A stretch of DNA of 64,000 nt, from the NCBI GenBank assembly GCA_028749205.1, contig JAQULR010000003.1:46975-110974 (forward strand), in the 5' to 3' direction. Of the stretch, positions 56,220 to 64,000 are shown piece after piece. The stretch comes from Acidobacteriota bacterium (lineage in GTDB: Bacteria > Acidobacteriota > Aminicenantia > Aminicenantales > Saccharicenantaceae). The translations under genes and the position numbers were made by a program. The notes under the pieces were generated by a model. It had not been told where the DNA came from, did not search any database, and saw only the letters and a list, made by a program, of their open reading frames with translations. The stretch's first letter is position 1; each line of letters opens with the position of its first letter.

Positions 56220-57020
56220 TTATTCGCCTATCTTTGCCAGAAGACCTTTTTCTCTTACTTTTTTGAACATCCTGAAAAAGAAAAACAGTACCAGAGTCAG
56301 ATAAATAAGGTTTAGGCTAAAAGCCTTAATCAAATGATCAACCGGAAAAATCTGATTGAAGATTATCGATCTCATCCCTTCAAATACGTAGGCAGCTGGA
56401 ATGAACTGGGCCAGCGTCTGAAGGAATCCTGGCAGAACCGAAACAGGATAAAATACGGCTGAAACCGGCTGAAACAAAAAGGCTATCCCCCAGGCCAGGA
56501 CTTCGGCCTGCTGACCAAACCGCAGGATAAAACCTGTCGTCAGGATGCCAATGGTCCAGCCCATCATTATTAAGTTAACCATAAATGGAATAATATACAG
56601 GCCGATGATGAAAAGATTGAAGGAATAAAGTACCCAAGCCAGAAGGGCACTAATCAGAAAGGCTACCACCACCTTGAACAATGATACCAGCATCAAGGAT
56701 ATCAAATATTCGTTTATAGTCAGAGGACTGACAAAAAGGTTCAGGAAATTCCTGGCCCAGACCTCTTCCAAAAAGGAGACCGAAATCCCCTGTTGTGATC
56801 TGAAAAGAATATCCCATAAAATCAGAGCGCCCAGAAAAATTGCCAGAAATTTGGGAGCAGAGGCCCCCTCATCAGATAGTCGGGCAATGTAGAGACTAAC
56901 AAATCCCCAGACTAACAGGTCCAGGAGTGGCCAGTAAACGATCTCTATTAGCCTCGTCAAGCTGTGCCGGTAAAGATAGATATGCCGCAGGAACATAGCT
57001 GAGATCCGATGGGCTTTCAT
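56220..57020 (-). CDS. ABC-2 type exporter permease
   Basis: 266 residues with six hydrophobic helices (about 25-45, 60-80, 105-130, 140-165, 175-195, 230-252). The N-terminal RISAMFLRHIYLYRHSLTRLIE and internal FQPVSAVFYPVSVLPGFLQ are typical of ABC-2 permeases such as DrrB/NodJ types. The gene starts inside the last four bases of the ATPase gene, so translation is coupled. Exported cargo unknown. Confidence 0.86.
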   Translation of the reverse strand: MKAHRISAMFLRHIYLYRHSLTRLIEIVYWPLLDLLVWGFVSLYIARLSDEGASAPKFLAIFLGALILWDILFRSQQGISVSFLEEVWARNFLNLFVSPLTINEYLISLMLVSLFKVVVAFLISALLAWVLYSFNLFIIGLYIIPFMVNLIMMGWTIGILTTGFILRFGQQAEVLAWGIAFLFQPVSAVFYPVSVLPGFLQTLAQFIPAAYVFEGMRSIIFNQIFPVDHLIKAFSLNLIYLTLVLFFFFRMFKKVREKGLLAKIGE

Positions 57021-57766
57021 TTCCGGGCCTCCCTGGCAACCTTTAAAAAGACATCTTCGAGACTTTCACCTCTAAATTTAGCAACCAGCTCCCCGGGGGA
57101 GCCCCGGGCTATGATTTCCCCATTTTGCAGAAAAAGCAGCCGGTCAGAAATCTGTTCCATTTCCTGCATGTTATGAGAAGTGTAGAGAATAGCCATTTTT
57201 TTGCTAAGCTTGGCCTCTATCAGAGAACGGCGTGTCCGGTCAGCGATATCCGGGTCCAGGCTGGCCGTTGGTTCATCAAGGAGGAGAATCTCCGGGTCAT
57301 TGATAAAAGCTTTGGCTAAATTGAGTCTGGTCATCTGGCCGGAAGAAAGAGTCCTAACCGGACGGTCAGCGGCCTCTTTCAGCTCGAATTGATCGATTAG
57401 ATAATCTATTTTTGCCCTGGAATTTTTTACTCCGTAGAGTCTGGCAAAGACCATCAAAGATTCCCGGAGAGTTAAAGAATATGGCATAGCGACATAGGTT
57501 GAAGAAAAATTCATCCGGTTCAGGATTTTTTCTCTGTCTTTGGCTTTTTCAGGATTTAGATCGAAAATTCTGATTTCTCCCGAAGTAGGAGAAGTAAGGC
57601 CAAGCAACATATGGATGATAGTCGTCTTGCCTGCCCCGTTGGGACCGAGCAAACCAAGAATTTCTCCGGGATAAAGCTCAAAAGAGACTTTTTTTACTGC
57701 TTGAAAGGAATTAAAAGACTTTGATATATCTTTTACATACAGCAATGGTAATTCTGAAGATTGCAT
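57017..57766 (-). CDS. ABC-2 exporter ATP-binding protein
   Basis: 249 residues. Walker A GPNGAGKTT near residue 40, Q-loop region with FSSTYVAMPYSL, signature LSSGQMTR, Walker B LLLDEPTASLD, switch His in YTSHNM. The Q-loop position is not the usual FQ; the segment RMNFSSTYVA suggests a substituted glutamine. Forms an exporter with the overlapping permease gene at 56220-57020. Start ATG 57766. Confidence 0.88.
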   Translation of the reverse strand: MQSSELPLLYVKDISKSFNSFQAVKKVSFELYPGEILGLLGPNGAGKTTIIHMLLGLTSPTSGEIRIFDLNPEKAKDREKILNRMNFSSTYVAMPYSLTLRESLMVFARLYGVKNSRAKIDYLIDQFELKEAADRPVRTLSSGQMTRLNLAKAFINDPEILLLDEPTASLDPDIADRTRRSLIEAKLSKKMAILYTSHNMQEMEQISDRLLFLQNGEIIARGSPGELVAKFRGESLEDVFLKVAREARK

Positions 57767-57810
57767 TTTGACCTTTCTGAGAAGACCTCAAGGGAAAAGA
57801 AAAATTATTT

Positions 57811-57984
57811 TACCTGTATTATTCATAAAACTGAACATGTCTCGAGATTTTCAATTAACATTAATAAAAAAATGGGGACATGATATGATTTTTTAAAATC
57901 GCTTCGTGTCCCACATTTTTCCCGATAAAAACATACCAGATCTGGAATAAAGCAGGTTGAACTGGATTATTTTTTAATAATCCA
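57811..57984 (+). mobile_element. MITE-like dispersed element (copy B)
   Basis: About 174 bases, no ORF. Left end TACCTGTATTATTCATAAAA, then CTCGAGATTTTCAATTAAC and TTAATAAAAAAATGGGGACA. A hairpin follows with outer stem GGGACA (57875-57880)/TGTCCC (57907-57912) and inner stem GATTTT/AAAATC. Right end CTGGAATAAAGCAGGTTGA then the palindrome CTGGATTATT...AATAATCCA. Shared with copies C (63696-63993) and D (59580-59720). Mobility is inferred from dispersion only; no flanking target duplication was established. The rest of gap 57767-58193 shows only scattered coding-like codons. Confidence 0.6.
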
Positions 57985-58193
57985 AAGCTCGTAATATACC
58001 AAAATAATAGGATTTTGTCTATTAAATCTGCTTATCTCTTCTTGAAATCCTGCCTGGGATCAAAGGTGGATTTCCCGCTGAACCCCATTCCAGGATTCAT
58101 TATCACTACAGCAGGATCTCAGCGCAGGTTTCGGGCAGTATAGGAGGCCTTGGCATCCCCTATATGCTTATTATCTTGAATATTTGTTATAAA

Positions 58194-59219
58194 TTAGAAT
58201 CTGATTCGCGGCAGATAAATTTTTTCATACATATCCAGAGCATAGCTATCGGTCATCCCAGCGATAAAATCAGCTACTCTTCTCTCCAGCAGGTCTCCTT
58301 CTGGATAGTCTTTGACCACATCACCGGGGCTCTGCTGAAGATACTCAAACAATTCTTTGATTATCTTTCCAGTCTTTACCAGTTCGGCTCTGGCTATGGG
58401 ATTTAGGTAAACTTTATCATACAGAAAATCCCTCAATGCCATCAGGGTTTTGTAGATCTGCTGGCTCATAGCAATTTTATCCAGGTTATTTTTAAGACTG
58501 GCTTCTACTACATCCATGACTAGGCGGTCAATTCTGGTAGAATGATGTTTTCCCAGAATTTCGGCTACCTGGGCCGGTATGTTTTCTTCCTTGATAATTC
58601 CGGCTCTCAGAGCATCATCAATGTCATGGTTGACATAGGCAATAACATCGGAGACCCTGACTATCTGGCCCTCAAGGGTCAAGGGCCTGCTGTCAGGATC
58701 ATCATCAAGGATCTCTCCCCGCCCTTTGGAATGCTTAACAATTCCGTCTCGAACCTCAAGGGTCAGATTAAGCCCTTGGCCTTCATATTCCAGCTTATCC
58801 ACCACCCTGAGACTCTGTTCGTAATGACAGAAACCATCAGGCAGGAGTTCGTTCAGGGTTTCTTCTCCGGCATGGCCGAAAGGGGTATGCCCGAGGTCAT
58901 GGCCTAAGGCGATGGCTTCAGTCAGGTCTTCATTAAGTCTTAGGGCTCTAGCAATTGTTCTGGCTATCTGGGAGACCTCAAGGGTATGGGTCAGCCTGGT
59001 CCGGAAATGGTCTCCAAAAGGAGAAAGAAAAACCTGGGTCTTATGCTTCAAGCGGCGAAAGGATTTACAGTGAATGATACGGTCCCGGTCGCGTTGAAAA
59101 GCTGTCCTGATGGGATGAGGCTTTTCTAAACGGAGCCGTCCCTGGCTTTGAGAACTCAAGCAGGCTTTCTCCGAAAGGGTCTTTTTTTCAATTTCTTCAA
59201 TCTGCTCTCTTATATTCAT
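58194..59219 (-). CDS. dgt: Deoxyguanosinetriphosphate triphosphohydrolase-like protein
   Basis: 341 residues. HD-domain metal ligands are in [13 protein letters not shown] and [16 protein letters not shown], with a further Asp in [17 protein letters not shown]-terminal [37 protein letters not shown] is typical of the dGTPase-like family. Cleaves dNTPs to nucleosides and triphosphate, controlling dNTP pools. ATG 59219 is chosen because AAGGAG lies eight bases before it; the frame opens 18 codons earlier. A palindromic repeat lies just upstream, at about the expected promoter. Confidence 0.9.
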   Translation of the reverse strand: MNIREQIEEIEKKTLSEKACLSSQSQGRLRLEKPHPIRTAFQRDRDRIIHCKSFRRLKHKTQVFLSPFGDHFRTRLTHTLEVSQIARTIARALRLNEDLTEAIALGHDLGHTPFGHAGEETLNELLPDGFCHYEQSLRVVDKLEYEGQGLNLTLEVRDGIVKHSKGRGEILDDDPDSRPLTLEGQIVRVSDVIAYVNHDIDDALRAGIIKEENIPAQVAEILGKHHSTRIDRLVMDVVEASLKNNLDKIAMSQQIYKTLMALRDFLYDKVYLNPIARAELVKTGKIIKELFEYLQQSPGDVVKDYPEGDLLERRVADFIAGMTDSYALDMYEKIYLPRIRF

Positions 59220-59254
59220 AGCCCTTTCTCCTTGAACCTCATAGAATAATTTAG

Positions 59255-59278
59255 CTGGATTATTTGTGAACAATCCAG
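59255..59278. repeat. Lone palindrome of the dispersed element family (I)
   Basis: CTGGATTATT-TGTG-AACAATCCAG, 36 bases before the dGTPase start. Same palindrome as H (16676-16701), and read on the minus strand its ends sit where -35 and -10 hexamers would (TGGATT, 17 bases, CTAAAT). Confidence 0.55.
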
Positions 59279-59374
59279 ACTAAATAAAGAAAACCTTTAG
59301 CCAAACTCTTTCCGAAGCAATCCCACTTTTAGCGGTGTTAAATCCCTATCGAAAAAACAAAAATGCTTCCAGTC

Positions 59375-59557
59375 TCAACCCATCCAAAAACCTTTACGGT
59401 GCGAGACCCCAAGAATTTTATGGCAATGTGGGCAGAAGTAAACATAGCGTCTTCCGAAAGTACTCTTCAATTGCTGATACAGAATTTTGGTTAGAGCTGT
59501 ACTGCAGTGGGGACAAATGGGGCTGAGGTCATGGCGTTCTTCACTTTCTATCATCAC
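59375..59557 (-). CDS. Small zinc-ribbon protein
   Basis: 60 residues with two CPHC knuckles 26 residues apart (PICPHCSTAL and YFCPHCHKIL), the layout of a zinc ribbon. No membrane part. It may be a nucleic-acid-binding or structural metal protein; no family name is certain. Located between the dGTPase gene and repeat copy D. The start ATG at 59557 has AAGGAG at a suitable distance upstream. Confidence 0.7.
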   Translation of the reverse strand: MMIESEERHDLSPICPHCSTALTKILYQQLKSTFGRRYVYFCPHCHKILGVSHRKGFWMG

Positions 59558-59579
59558 ATCTCCTTCCCAATATTTTAAC

Positions 59580-59720
59580 AGGATTGTTTATAAATAATCC
59601 AGGCAAACCTGCTTTATTCCCAGCCCAATAGATCTGTCGATTTTACCATGTCCCGATTTTTCTATAGATCATGATTTAAGATATCGAGGTTTTCTTGGTC
59701 TTATGAATAGGGCAAGTGGT
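59580..59720 (-). mobile_element. MITE-like dispersed element (copy D)
   Basis: About 141 bases in minus orientation, diverged from B and C. Shared blocks: ACTTGCCCTATTCATAAGA, CCTCGATATCTTAAATC, AAAATCGGGACATG, GGGAATAAAGCAGGTTTGCC and the terminal palindrome CTGGATTATT...AACAATCC. No coding capacity. It ends 28 bases before the promoter of the yggS gene. Confidence 0.55.
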
Positions 59721-59748
59721 TAATTCTGTTCTTTTGGCAAATTTTAGC

Positions 59749-59777
59749 TTGAGACAGGAAAAAGGATTAAGTATAAT
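59749..59777 (+). promoter_or_regulatory. Promoter of the yggS operon
   Basis: TTGAGA (59749-59754), 17 bases, TATAAT (59772-59777), 26 bases before the ATG of yggS. Confidence 0.7.
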
Positions 59778-59803
59778 TTTTATTTATCCAGGCTCCTTAA
59801 CCT

Positions 59804-60478
59804 ATGAGCAAAAACAATCTTGATTACATCAAAGAAAATGTCCGTCAACTGCTTCAGGAATTACCGCCAGGAGTTGAATTAGTTGCTGCAGCCAAACAAC
59901 AACCTCCTGACAAAATCATGGCGGCCATTGAAGCTGGAGTTAAAATTATAGGCGAGAACTACATTCAAGAAGCGGCTGCTGCCTTTGAGGTCATAGGTCA
60001 CCAGGTCAGCTGGTCATTTATCGGTCATCTTCAGAAAAACAAAGCGAAAAAAGCCATTGAAATATTTGACATAATCGAAACCGTTGATTCCCGGGAGCTA
60101 TCTCAAGAACTCAACAAAAGGTGCTCTGCTCTCAACAAGCTTATCCCTGTGCTGATTGAAGTTAATTCGGGACGCGAGCCTCAAAAATTCGGAGTCTGGC
60201 CGGAGAAAGTTGAGGGTTTAGCTCGGGAAATTATTGGCCACCCACACCTCAGATTATATGGCCTAATGACCATGGGCCCGTTTGAAGGTAACCCGGAAGA
60301 GGCCAGGCCATATTTTAGGGAAACCAAACAGCTTTATGATTATCTCAAGAGTCTGAATCTTCCCGGGGCCGAAATTAAGATCTTATCTATGGGAATGACC
60401 AATTCCTACCGAGTAGCAATCGAAGAAGGAGCTAACAGGGTCCGAATTGGTACCAAAATATTTGGCCCACGAGACTGA
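59804..60478 (+). CDS. yggS: YggS-family PLP-homeostasis protein
   Basis: 224 residues, single TIM-barrel PLP-binding protein. PLP Lys31 lies in LVAAAKQQPPDKI. IIGENYIQEAA, WSFIGHLQKNKAKK, VLIEVNSGREPQKFG and LSMGMTNSYRVAIEEGANRVRIGTKIFG are family hallmarks. It is not an enzyme of known activity but balances pyridoxal phosphate and amino-acid pools. The MFS transporter gene begins 25 bases after the stop and may share its transcript. Confidence 0.94.
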   Translation: MSKNNLDYIKENVRQLLQELPPGVELVAAAKQQPPDKIMAAIEAGVKIIGENYIQEAAAAFEVIGHQVSWSFIGHLQKNKAKKAIEIFDIIETVDSRELSQELNKRCSALNKLIPVLIEVNSGREPQKFGVWPEKVEGLAREIIGHPHLRLYGLMTMGPFEGNPEEARPYFRETKQLYDYLKSLNLPGAEIKILSMGMTNSYRVAIEEGANRVRIGTKIFGPRD

Positions 60479-60502
60479 ATAAGATTAAATCAGGAGATAT
60501 CT

Positions 60503-61879
60503 ATGAAAAACAGGTGGTTGGTCGTTATTGGAGCCTTGATTATTCAGGTCAGCTTAGGAGCAGTTTATATCTGGAGCGTCTTCCAGACTCCCCTGCTCTC
60601 TCATTTTTCTTCCTGGAAGGAGACCCAGGTTACCCTGCCGGCCCAGGTAATTCTGGCTTGCTTTGCTATAGCGGTAATTATTGCCGGGAGAATTCAGGAT
60701 AAGGTTGGGCCCCGGCCTGTAGCAATAGCCGGTGGGCTGCTGCTTGGAGCAGGGTTAATTCTGGCTAAATTTACAGCTAATTTTCCACCCTCAACGGCTC
60801 TTATTTGGTTGATAATTTCTTATTCGGTTCTTGGAGGTTTAGGCATTGGAGCTGCCTACGTCTGTCCCATTGCCACCTGTGTCAAGTGGTTTCCTGATAA
60901 AAGAGGTTTGATAACCGGTTTAGCAGTGGCTGGCTTCGGGGCCGGAGCCTTTTTTTTCGCTCCGCTGGCCAAAGGTCTAATCGACGGAAGCCCCTATCAG
61001 CTTTTCGGTAAAAACCTATTCTCCTTGCCTGAAACTGGACTTTTTAACACTTTCCTGATTCTGGGGATAATTTTTCTACTGCTAATCACTCTCGGGGCCC
61101 TGCTATTAAAGAATCCCGAGCCTGGTTACCGGCCGGCTGGCTGGAATCCGCCAGCTCAATCGGCGGATTCTCTGAACTTCAAGGTAGAGTTTACCCCAAA
61201 TGAAATGCTTCGAACCAGGCAGTTCTGGCTGCTTTGGGGAACTTATCTAATCGGTTGTGCTGCCGGTTTGATGATCATCATGAAAGCTTCTCCTATCTGG
61301 GAGTCTTTTGCCCTGACTGGCTCAGCTGCAGGAACAGAATATTTAAGCTTTAACCAAATCGCCTCAGCCGGAGCTATGGCAGTGGCTATCCTGGCAATCT
61401 TCAATGCCCTTGGCCGGATTATTTGGGGAAAGATTTCTGATATTGCCGGCCGTAAACCGACTCTTATCGCCATGTTTTTGTTATGTACTTTGACTCTGTT
61501 AACTTTTAACAATTTCAAACAATTCCCGGCCTTTTTAGCCGCGATTTCCATGGTTGGTTTGTGTTTTGGTGGTTTCCTAGCTGTCTTTCCTGCCGTTACT
61601 GCTGATTATTTTGGCACGAAACACTATGGTGCCAATTATGGATGGATGTTTAGTGCCTATGGTGTAGGTGGACTCCTCGGTCCTTATTTAGCGGCGGCCT
61701 TGATGGAAACCTCGGCTCTGGTCAAAATCAGACAGTTTAAAGAAGGGCAGGAAGAGACTGTCAGATCGCTGGTAGCCGGTGACTATTCCCGAGCCTTTCT
61801 GGTAGCCGGGATACTTTGCCTGATATCCACTGTGGCCCTATTTACCCTAAAAAAACCAGCCGCCCAAACCGAAAAATAA
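60503..61879 (+). CDS. OFA-family MFS transporter (oxalate/formate antiporter type)
   Basis: 458 residues, 12 transmembrane helices. N-terminal NRWLVVIGALIIQVSLGAVYIWSVF and the internal GIGAAYVCPIATCVKWFPDKRGLITG are signature segments of the OFA family. The loop MLRTRQFWLLWGTYL opens the second half. Probably exchanges small carboxylates; true substrate unknown. Follows yggS closely. ATG 60503 has AGGAGA upstream. Confidence 0.9.
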   Translation: MKNRWLVVIGALIIQVSLGAVYIWSVFQTPLLSHFSSWKETQVTLPAQVILACFAIAVIIAGRIQDKVGPRPVAIAGGLLLGAGLILAKFTANFPPSTALIWLIISYSVLGGLGIGAAYVCPIATCVKWFPDKRGLITGLAVAGFGAGAFFFAPLAKGLIDGSPYQLFGKNLFSLPETGLFNTFLILGIIFLLLITLGALLLKNPEPGYRPAGWNPPAQSADSLNFKVEFTPNEMLRTRQFWLLWGTYLIGCAAGLMIIMKASPIWESFALTGSAAGTEYLSFNQIASAGAMAVAILAIFNALGRIIWGKISDIAGRKPTLIAMFLLCTLTLLTFNNFKQFPAFLAAISMVGLCFGGFLAVFPAVTADYFGTKHYGANYGWMFSAYGVGGLLGPYLAAALMETSALVKIRQFKEGQEETVRSLVAGDYSRAFLVAGILCLISTVALFTLKKPAAQTEK

Positions 61880-61924
61880 GCTCCTTTAAATTTTACTTTC
61901 GATTACAGCAGAAGGAATTTTGTT

Positions 61925-63190
61925 CTAGTCCTTCTCCTCGTTTTCTGAATTCAGGTCATCAGATTCAGTCTCATTTTCGACTAATTCAGCCTCTGCTGGG
62001 ATGGGGCTAGCTTCTTCCAACATCTCTGGCTTAACTCGGCTTTTGATGGTTTCAATCTGTCTTAATGGTTTTTCCAGCTGGTTTTTCCGAGTAGAGTTAA
62101 GATATTCAAATTCTCTCTGGGCTTCTTCAATTTTTCGGCCCACTTTATCCAATGATTTCACAAAAGCCTGCCACTGCCTGTAGAAAGAATCCAGTAGGTT
62201 AAGGATCTCACCGGCTGTGTTTTGCAGGTTGAAATTTTCCATAGCCTGGCGGATGATAGCCAGAATTGCATAGAGAGTTATCGGCGAACACAGGATAACT
62301 TTTTTCTCCAGGGCATTATCCAAAAGAGTCCGGTCATTTTCATTAATGAAGGCATAGACCTGTTCATTCGGTATGAAAACCAGGACATAATCCAGAGTGT
62401 TATCCTTGGGGTTGATATAATCCCGGGTGGTAACTTCTTTGATTCTAGCCCGGACATCTCTTAAGAATTGCTGCCGGTAACTTTCCCGCTCCTGGTCACT
62501 GGAGGCTTCAAGATAGTGAAGATAGTTATCAAGTGGAAATTTAACATCCATATTGATTTTCCGGCCCTGCGGCAGGTAAAAAGTATAATCGGGTCTCCCC
62601 TGACCCATTTCCCCGGTGGTTTGCTTCTCGTAGTTTAAGCCCTCTACAAAACCCATCAGCCGGAGAATGTCTTCAGCCATTCGCTCACCCCACTGACCTC
62701 TAACCCTGGTGCTGGCCAGAGCTTGACGAAGCTGATTGGTGGTTTCTTGAAGCCGAGTAGTTTGTTCCAGGGCCAGGCTAAGCTGCTTTTCTAATTGCCC
62801 GAATTTAGCGGCCCGGTCTTTCTCAAACTCGCTGATGAGAGTCTGAATCTTGCTGAGGTCAATTTTCATTCCTTCCAGGGTCTGGTCAATAAGTTTCTTT
62901 TTACCCTCAAGCTCCATCTCTCCCGACTGGGTCTGCTTACTCAGGACTTCGTTGGCCACTTTAAGAAACTCTTCGGTATTCTTTTTCAATGCCTCCAACG
63001 ACAGTGCCCCGAAGGCATCTTTGACCCTTCCTAACATTATTTCCAACTCCTGAGTCTTCTGGAACTGAGCCTGGTTGACCAGCTCTTGGGCCAGTTCCTT
63101 AGCCCGGCGCTTGTTCCAAGAACTGATAAGAAGAACCAGAACAGCTCCAAAAATTGCCCCCAGAGCAAAAGCGATTAAAAAATCCATCAA
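61925..63190 (-). CDS. rmuC: DNA recombination protein RmuC
   Basis: 421 residues. N-terminal membrane helix (about 4-24), a long coiled coil (about 30-165), then the RmuC nuclease-like domain with STRVRGQWGERMAEDILRLMGF, GQGRPDYTFYLPQG, DVKFPLDNY and FIPNEQVYAFINEND. A charged acidic tail ends the protein. Linked in E. coli to limiting inversions at inverted repeats. Start ATG 63190, nine bases after the stop of the FmdB-type gene, so the two are probably one unit. Confidence 0.92.
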   Translation of the reverse strand: MMDFLIAFALGAIFGAVLVLLISSWNKRRAKELAQELVNQAQFQKTQELEIMLGRVKDAFGALSLEALKKNTEEFLKVANEVLSKQTQSGEMELEGKKKLIDQTLEGMKIDLSKIQTLISEFEKDRAAKFGQLEKQLSLALEQTTRLQETTNQLRQALASTRVRGQWGERMAEDILRLMGFVEGLNYEKQTTGEMGQGRPDYTFYLPQGRKINMDVKFPLDNYLHYLEASSDQERESYRQQFLRDVRARIKEVTTRDYINPKDNTLDYVLVFIPNEQVYAFINENDRTLLDNALEKKVILCSPITLYAILAIIRQAMENFNLQNTAGEILNLLDSFYRQWQAFVKSLDKVGRKIEEAQREFEYLNSTRKNQLEKPLRQIETIKSRVKPEMLEEASPIPAEAELVENETESDDLNSENEEKD

Positions 63191-63199
63191 TCAGCCTCC

Positions 63200-63625
63200 T
63201 CAGCCAGCCAAATCCAGGTCATTATAATCCTCGCCAGAAAGCCCGGCAGAAGAACTATCCAGATCAGATTCAGTGGCCGGTTCACTTTCCCTACCAAACT
63301 GGCCTTTTTCAACTTCTTCTACGGCCCGGTCAAGCTCTTCATCAAACTCCGACCCTAGCTCTTCACCCATTTCCCGCCCGTATTTTTTCATCCAACGAGC
63401 CAGGCTTTTAGGGTCACTTTCGTCAAGATCACCGAGCTTTGAGGGATCAGCTAAACTTTCCAGCCGACTGTCCTCCGAGCGAAGGACAGCTACCCTTGAA
63501 ACCAACTTGATTAAATCTGGACTACCACAGTGCTGACAGCGCTTTTCAAACTGCGAATAGACCGACAGAACCAGAAAAGAAGATTTCTTACCACATTCCT
63601 GACAGCCGAATTCATAGATCGGCAT
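63200..63625 (-). CDS. FmdB-type zinc-ribbon protein
   Basis: 141 residues. N-terminal MPIYEFGCQECGKKSS and CQHCGSPDLIKLVS give the CxxC-CxxC zinc ribbon of the FmdB family. The rest is an acidic, poorly ordered tail. FmdB-type proteins are proposed regulators, but their role is unsettled. Start ATG 63625 has GGAGGGG upstream. It precedes rmuC by nine bases. Confidence 0.87.
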   Translation of the reverse strand: MPIYEFGCQECGKKSSFLVLSVYSQFEKRCQHCGSPDLIKLVSRVAVLRSEDSRLESLADPSKLGDLDESDPKSLARWMKKYGREMGEELGSEFDEELDRAVEEVEKGQFGRESEPATESDLDSSSAGLSGEDYNDLDLAG

Positions 63626-63695
63626 CTTCCCCTCCTGATTTATTCGCTTGAACTATTCATGAATAAGACAAACAAATAGCTCCTGAGAACAGTAT

Positions 63696-63993
63696 CCTGG
63701 ATTTTTCACCAATAATCCAGGTCAACTTGCTTTATTCTGGACCTGATAGATTTCTCTGCAGGAAAATGAGGGACACAGACCGATTTAAATAAAGCCTCCG
63801 TGGACTCAACTCTATAGCCTCCTACTTTAGGGGCGAAACCCCGCACCAAAAGCCTATCATGATTTACCATTTATGCCTGCCCTAAAACCCAGAGCTTTCT
63901 GGTGCGTGGGAAAATCGTCTCAGGTCCCGATTTTCTTATTAAGGTTAATTGAAAATCTCGAAACATCTTCATTTCTATGAGTAAAGCAAGTTA
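63696..63993 (-). mobile_element. MITE-like dispersed element (copy C) with internal insert
   Basis: About 298 bases, read in minus orientation. Ends: AACTTGCTTTACTCATAG and, at the far side, AGAATAAAGCAAGTT followed by the CTGGATTATT palindrome; AACTTGCTTTA/TAAAGCAAGTT are inverted ends. The GGGAC...GTGTCCC arms of copy B are kept, but between them lies an extra stretch of about 140 bases (63780-63920) with hairpins GGGG-CGAAA-CCCC (63830-63842) and CCAGA-GCTT-TCTGG (63889-63902). No ORF. It fills the final gap 63626-64000. Confidence 0.6.
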
Positions 63994-64000
63994 ATAATCT

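Noticed and set aside
57811-63993. CRISPR array or tandem repeat
   Set aside because: The repeats are dispersed, in both orientations and unequal in length, without regular spacing or spacers.

Overview
The window reads as a piece of chromosome from a free-living, moderately AT-rich Gram-negative-type bacterium. It has a TonB-dependent outer-membrane receptor and many secreted peptidases (S46, S9, M14, penicillin-acylase type and others). Shine-Dalgarno sites are clear, and the SRP RNA is the large, Alu-domain-bearing kind. My guess is a relative of Acidobacteriota/Candidatus Aminicenantes. This is inferred from gene content, not proven. No phage, CRISPR array or complete insertion sequence was seen.

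Layout. 1-742: end of a radical SAM gene. 931-5982 (minus): phosphate uptake operon pstS-pstC-pstA-pstB2-pstB1-phoU with two diverged ATPase genes and a candidate 33-residue ORF between them. 6338-13416 (minus): DUF4392 protein coupled to an ABC-F ATPase, an S46 dipeptidyl peptidase and a YfcC-type carrier. 13615-24597: tRNA-Pro, macro-domain protein, DUF362 ferredoxin-like protein, class V aminotransferase, lipoprotein amidohydrolase, HAD phosphatase, and a very large NtrY-like histidine kinase coupled to a small exported protein. 24669-36789: NIF3-like protein, acylphosphatase, penicillin acylase with an overlapping orphan substrate-binding lipoprotein, threonine dehydratase, corrinoid adenosyltransferase, DapA-like aldolase, cation/proton antiporter and an ABC exporter. 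37189-50911: a protein/peptide-use region with TonB receptor, Asp-box propeller protein, S9 peptidase, HEFAH metalloprotein, an S9 remnant, SRP RNA and an M14 carboxypeptidase. 51186-64000: YugP-like protease, ACT protein, GlcD oxidase, transketolase, ABC-2 exporter, dGTPase, YggS, OFA transporter, RmuC and an FmdB-type protein.

Physiology suggested: extracellular or periplasmic breakdown of proteins to peptides and amino acids (S46, S9, M14), then carriers and amino-acid enzymes (threonine dehydratase, aminotransferase). Phosphate uptake is the only complete ABC importer.

Most notable: (1) the two PstB subunits carry complementary degenerate ATPase motifs, predicting an asymmetric heterodimer with one canonical and one dead ATP site; (2) a family of short, non-coding, MITE-like dispersed elements with a CTGGATTATT/AATAATCCAG palindrome sits in intergenic gaps, one copy holds an extra structured insert, and lone palindromes overlap promoters; (3) a gene-remnant zone lies between the peptidase cluster and the SRP RNA.
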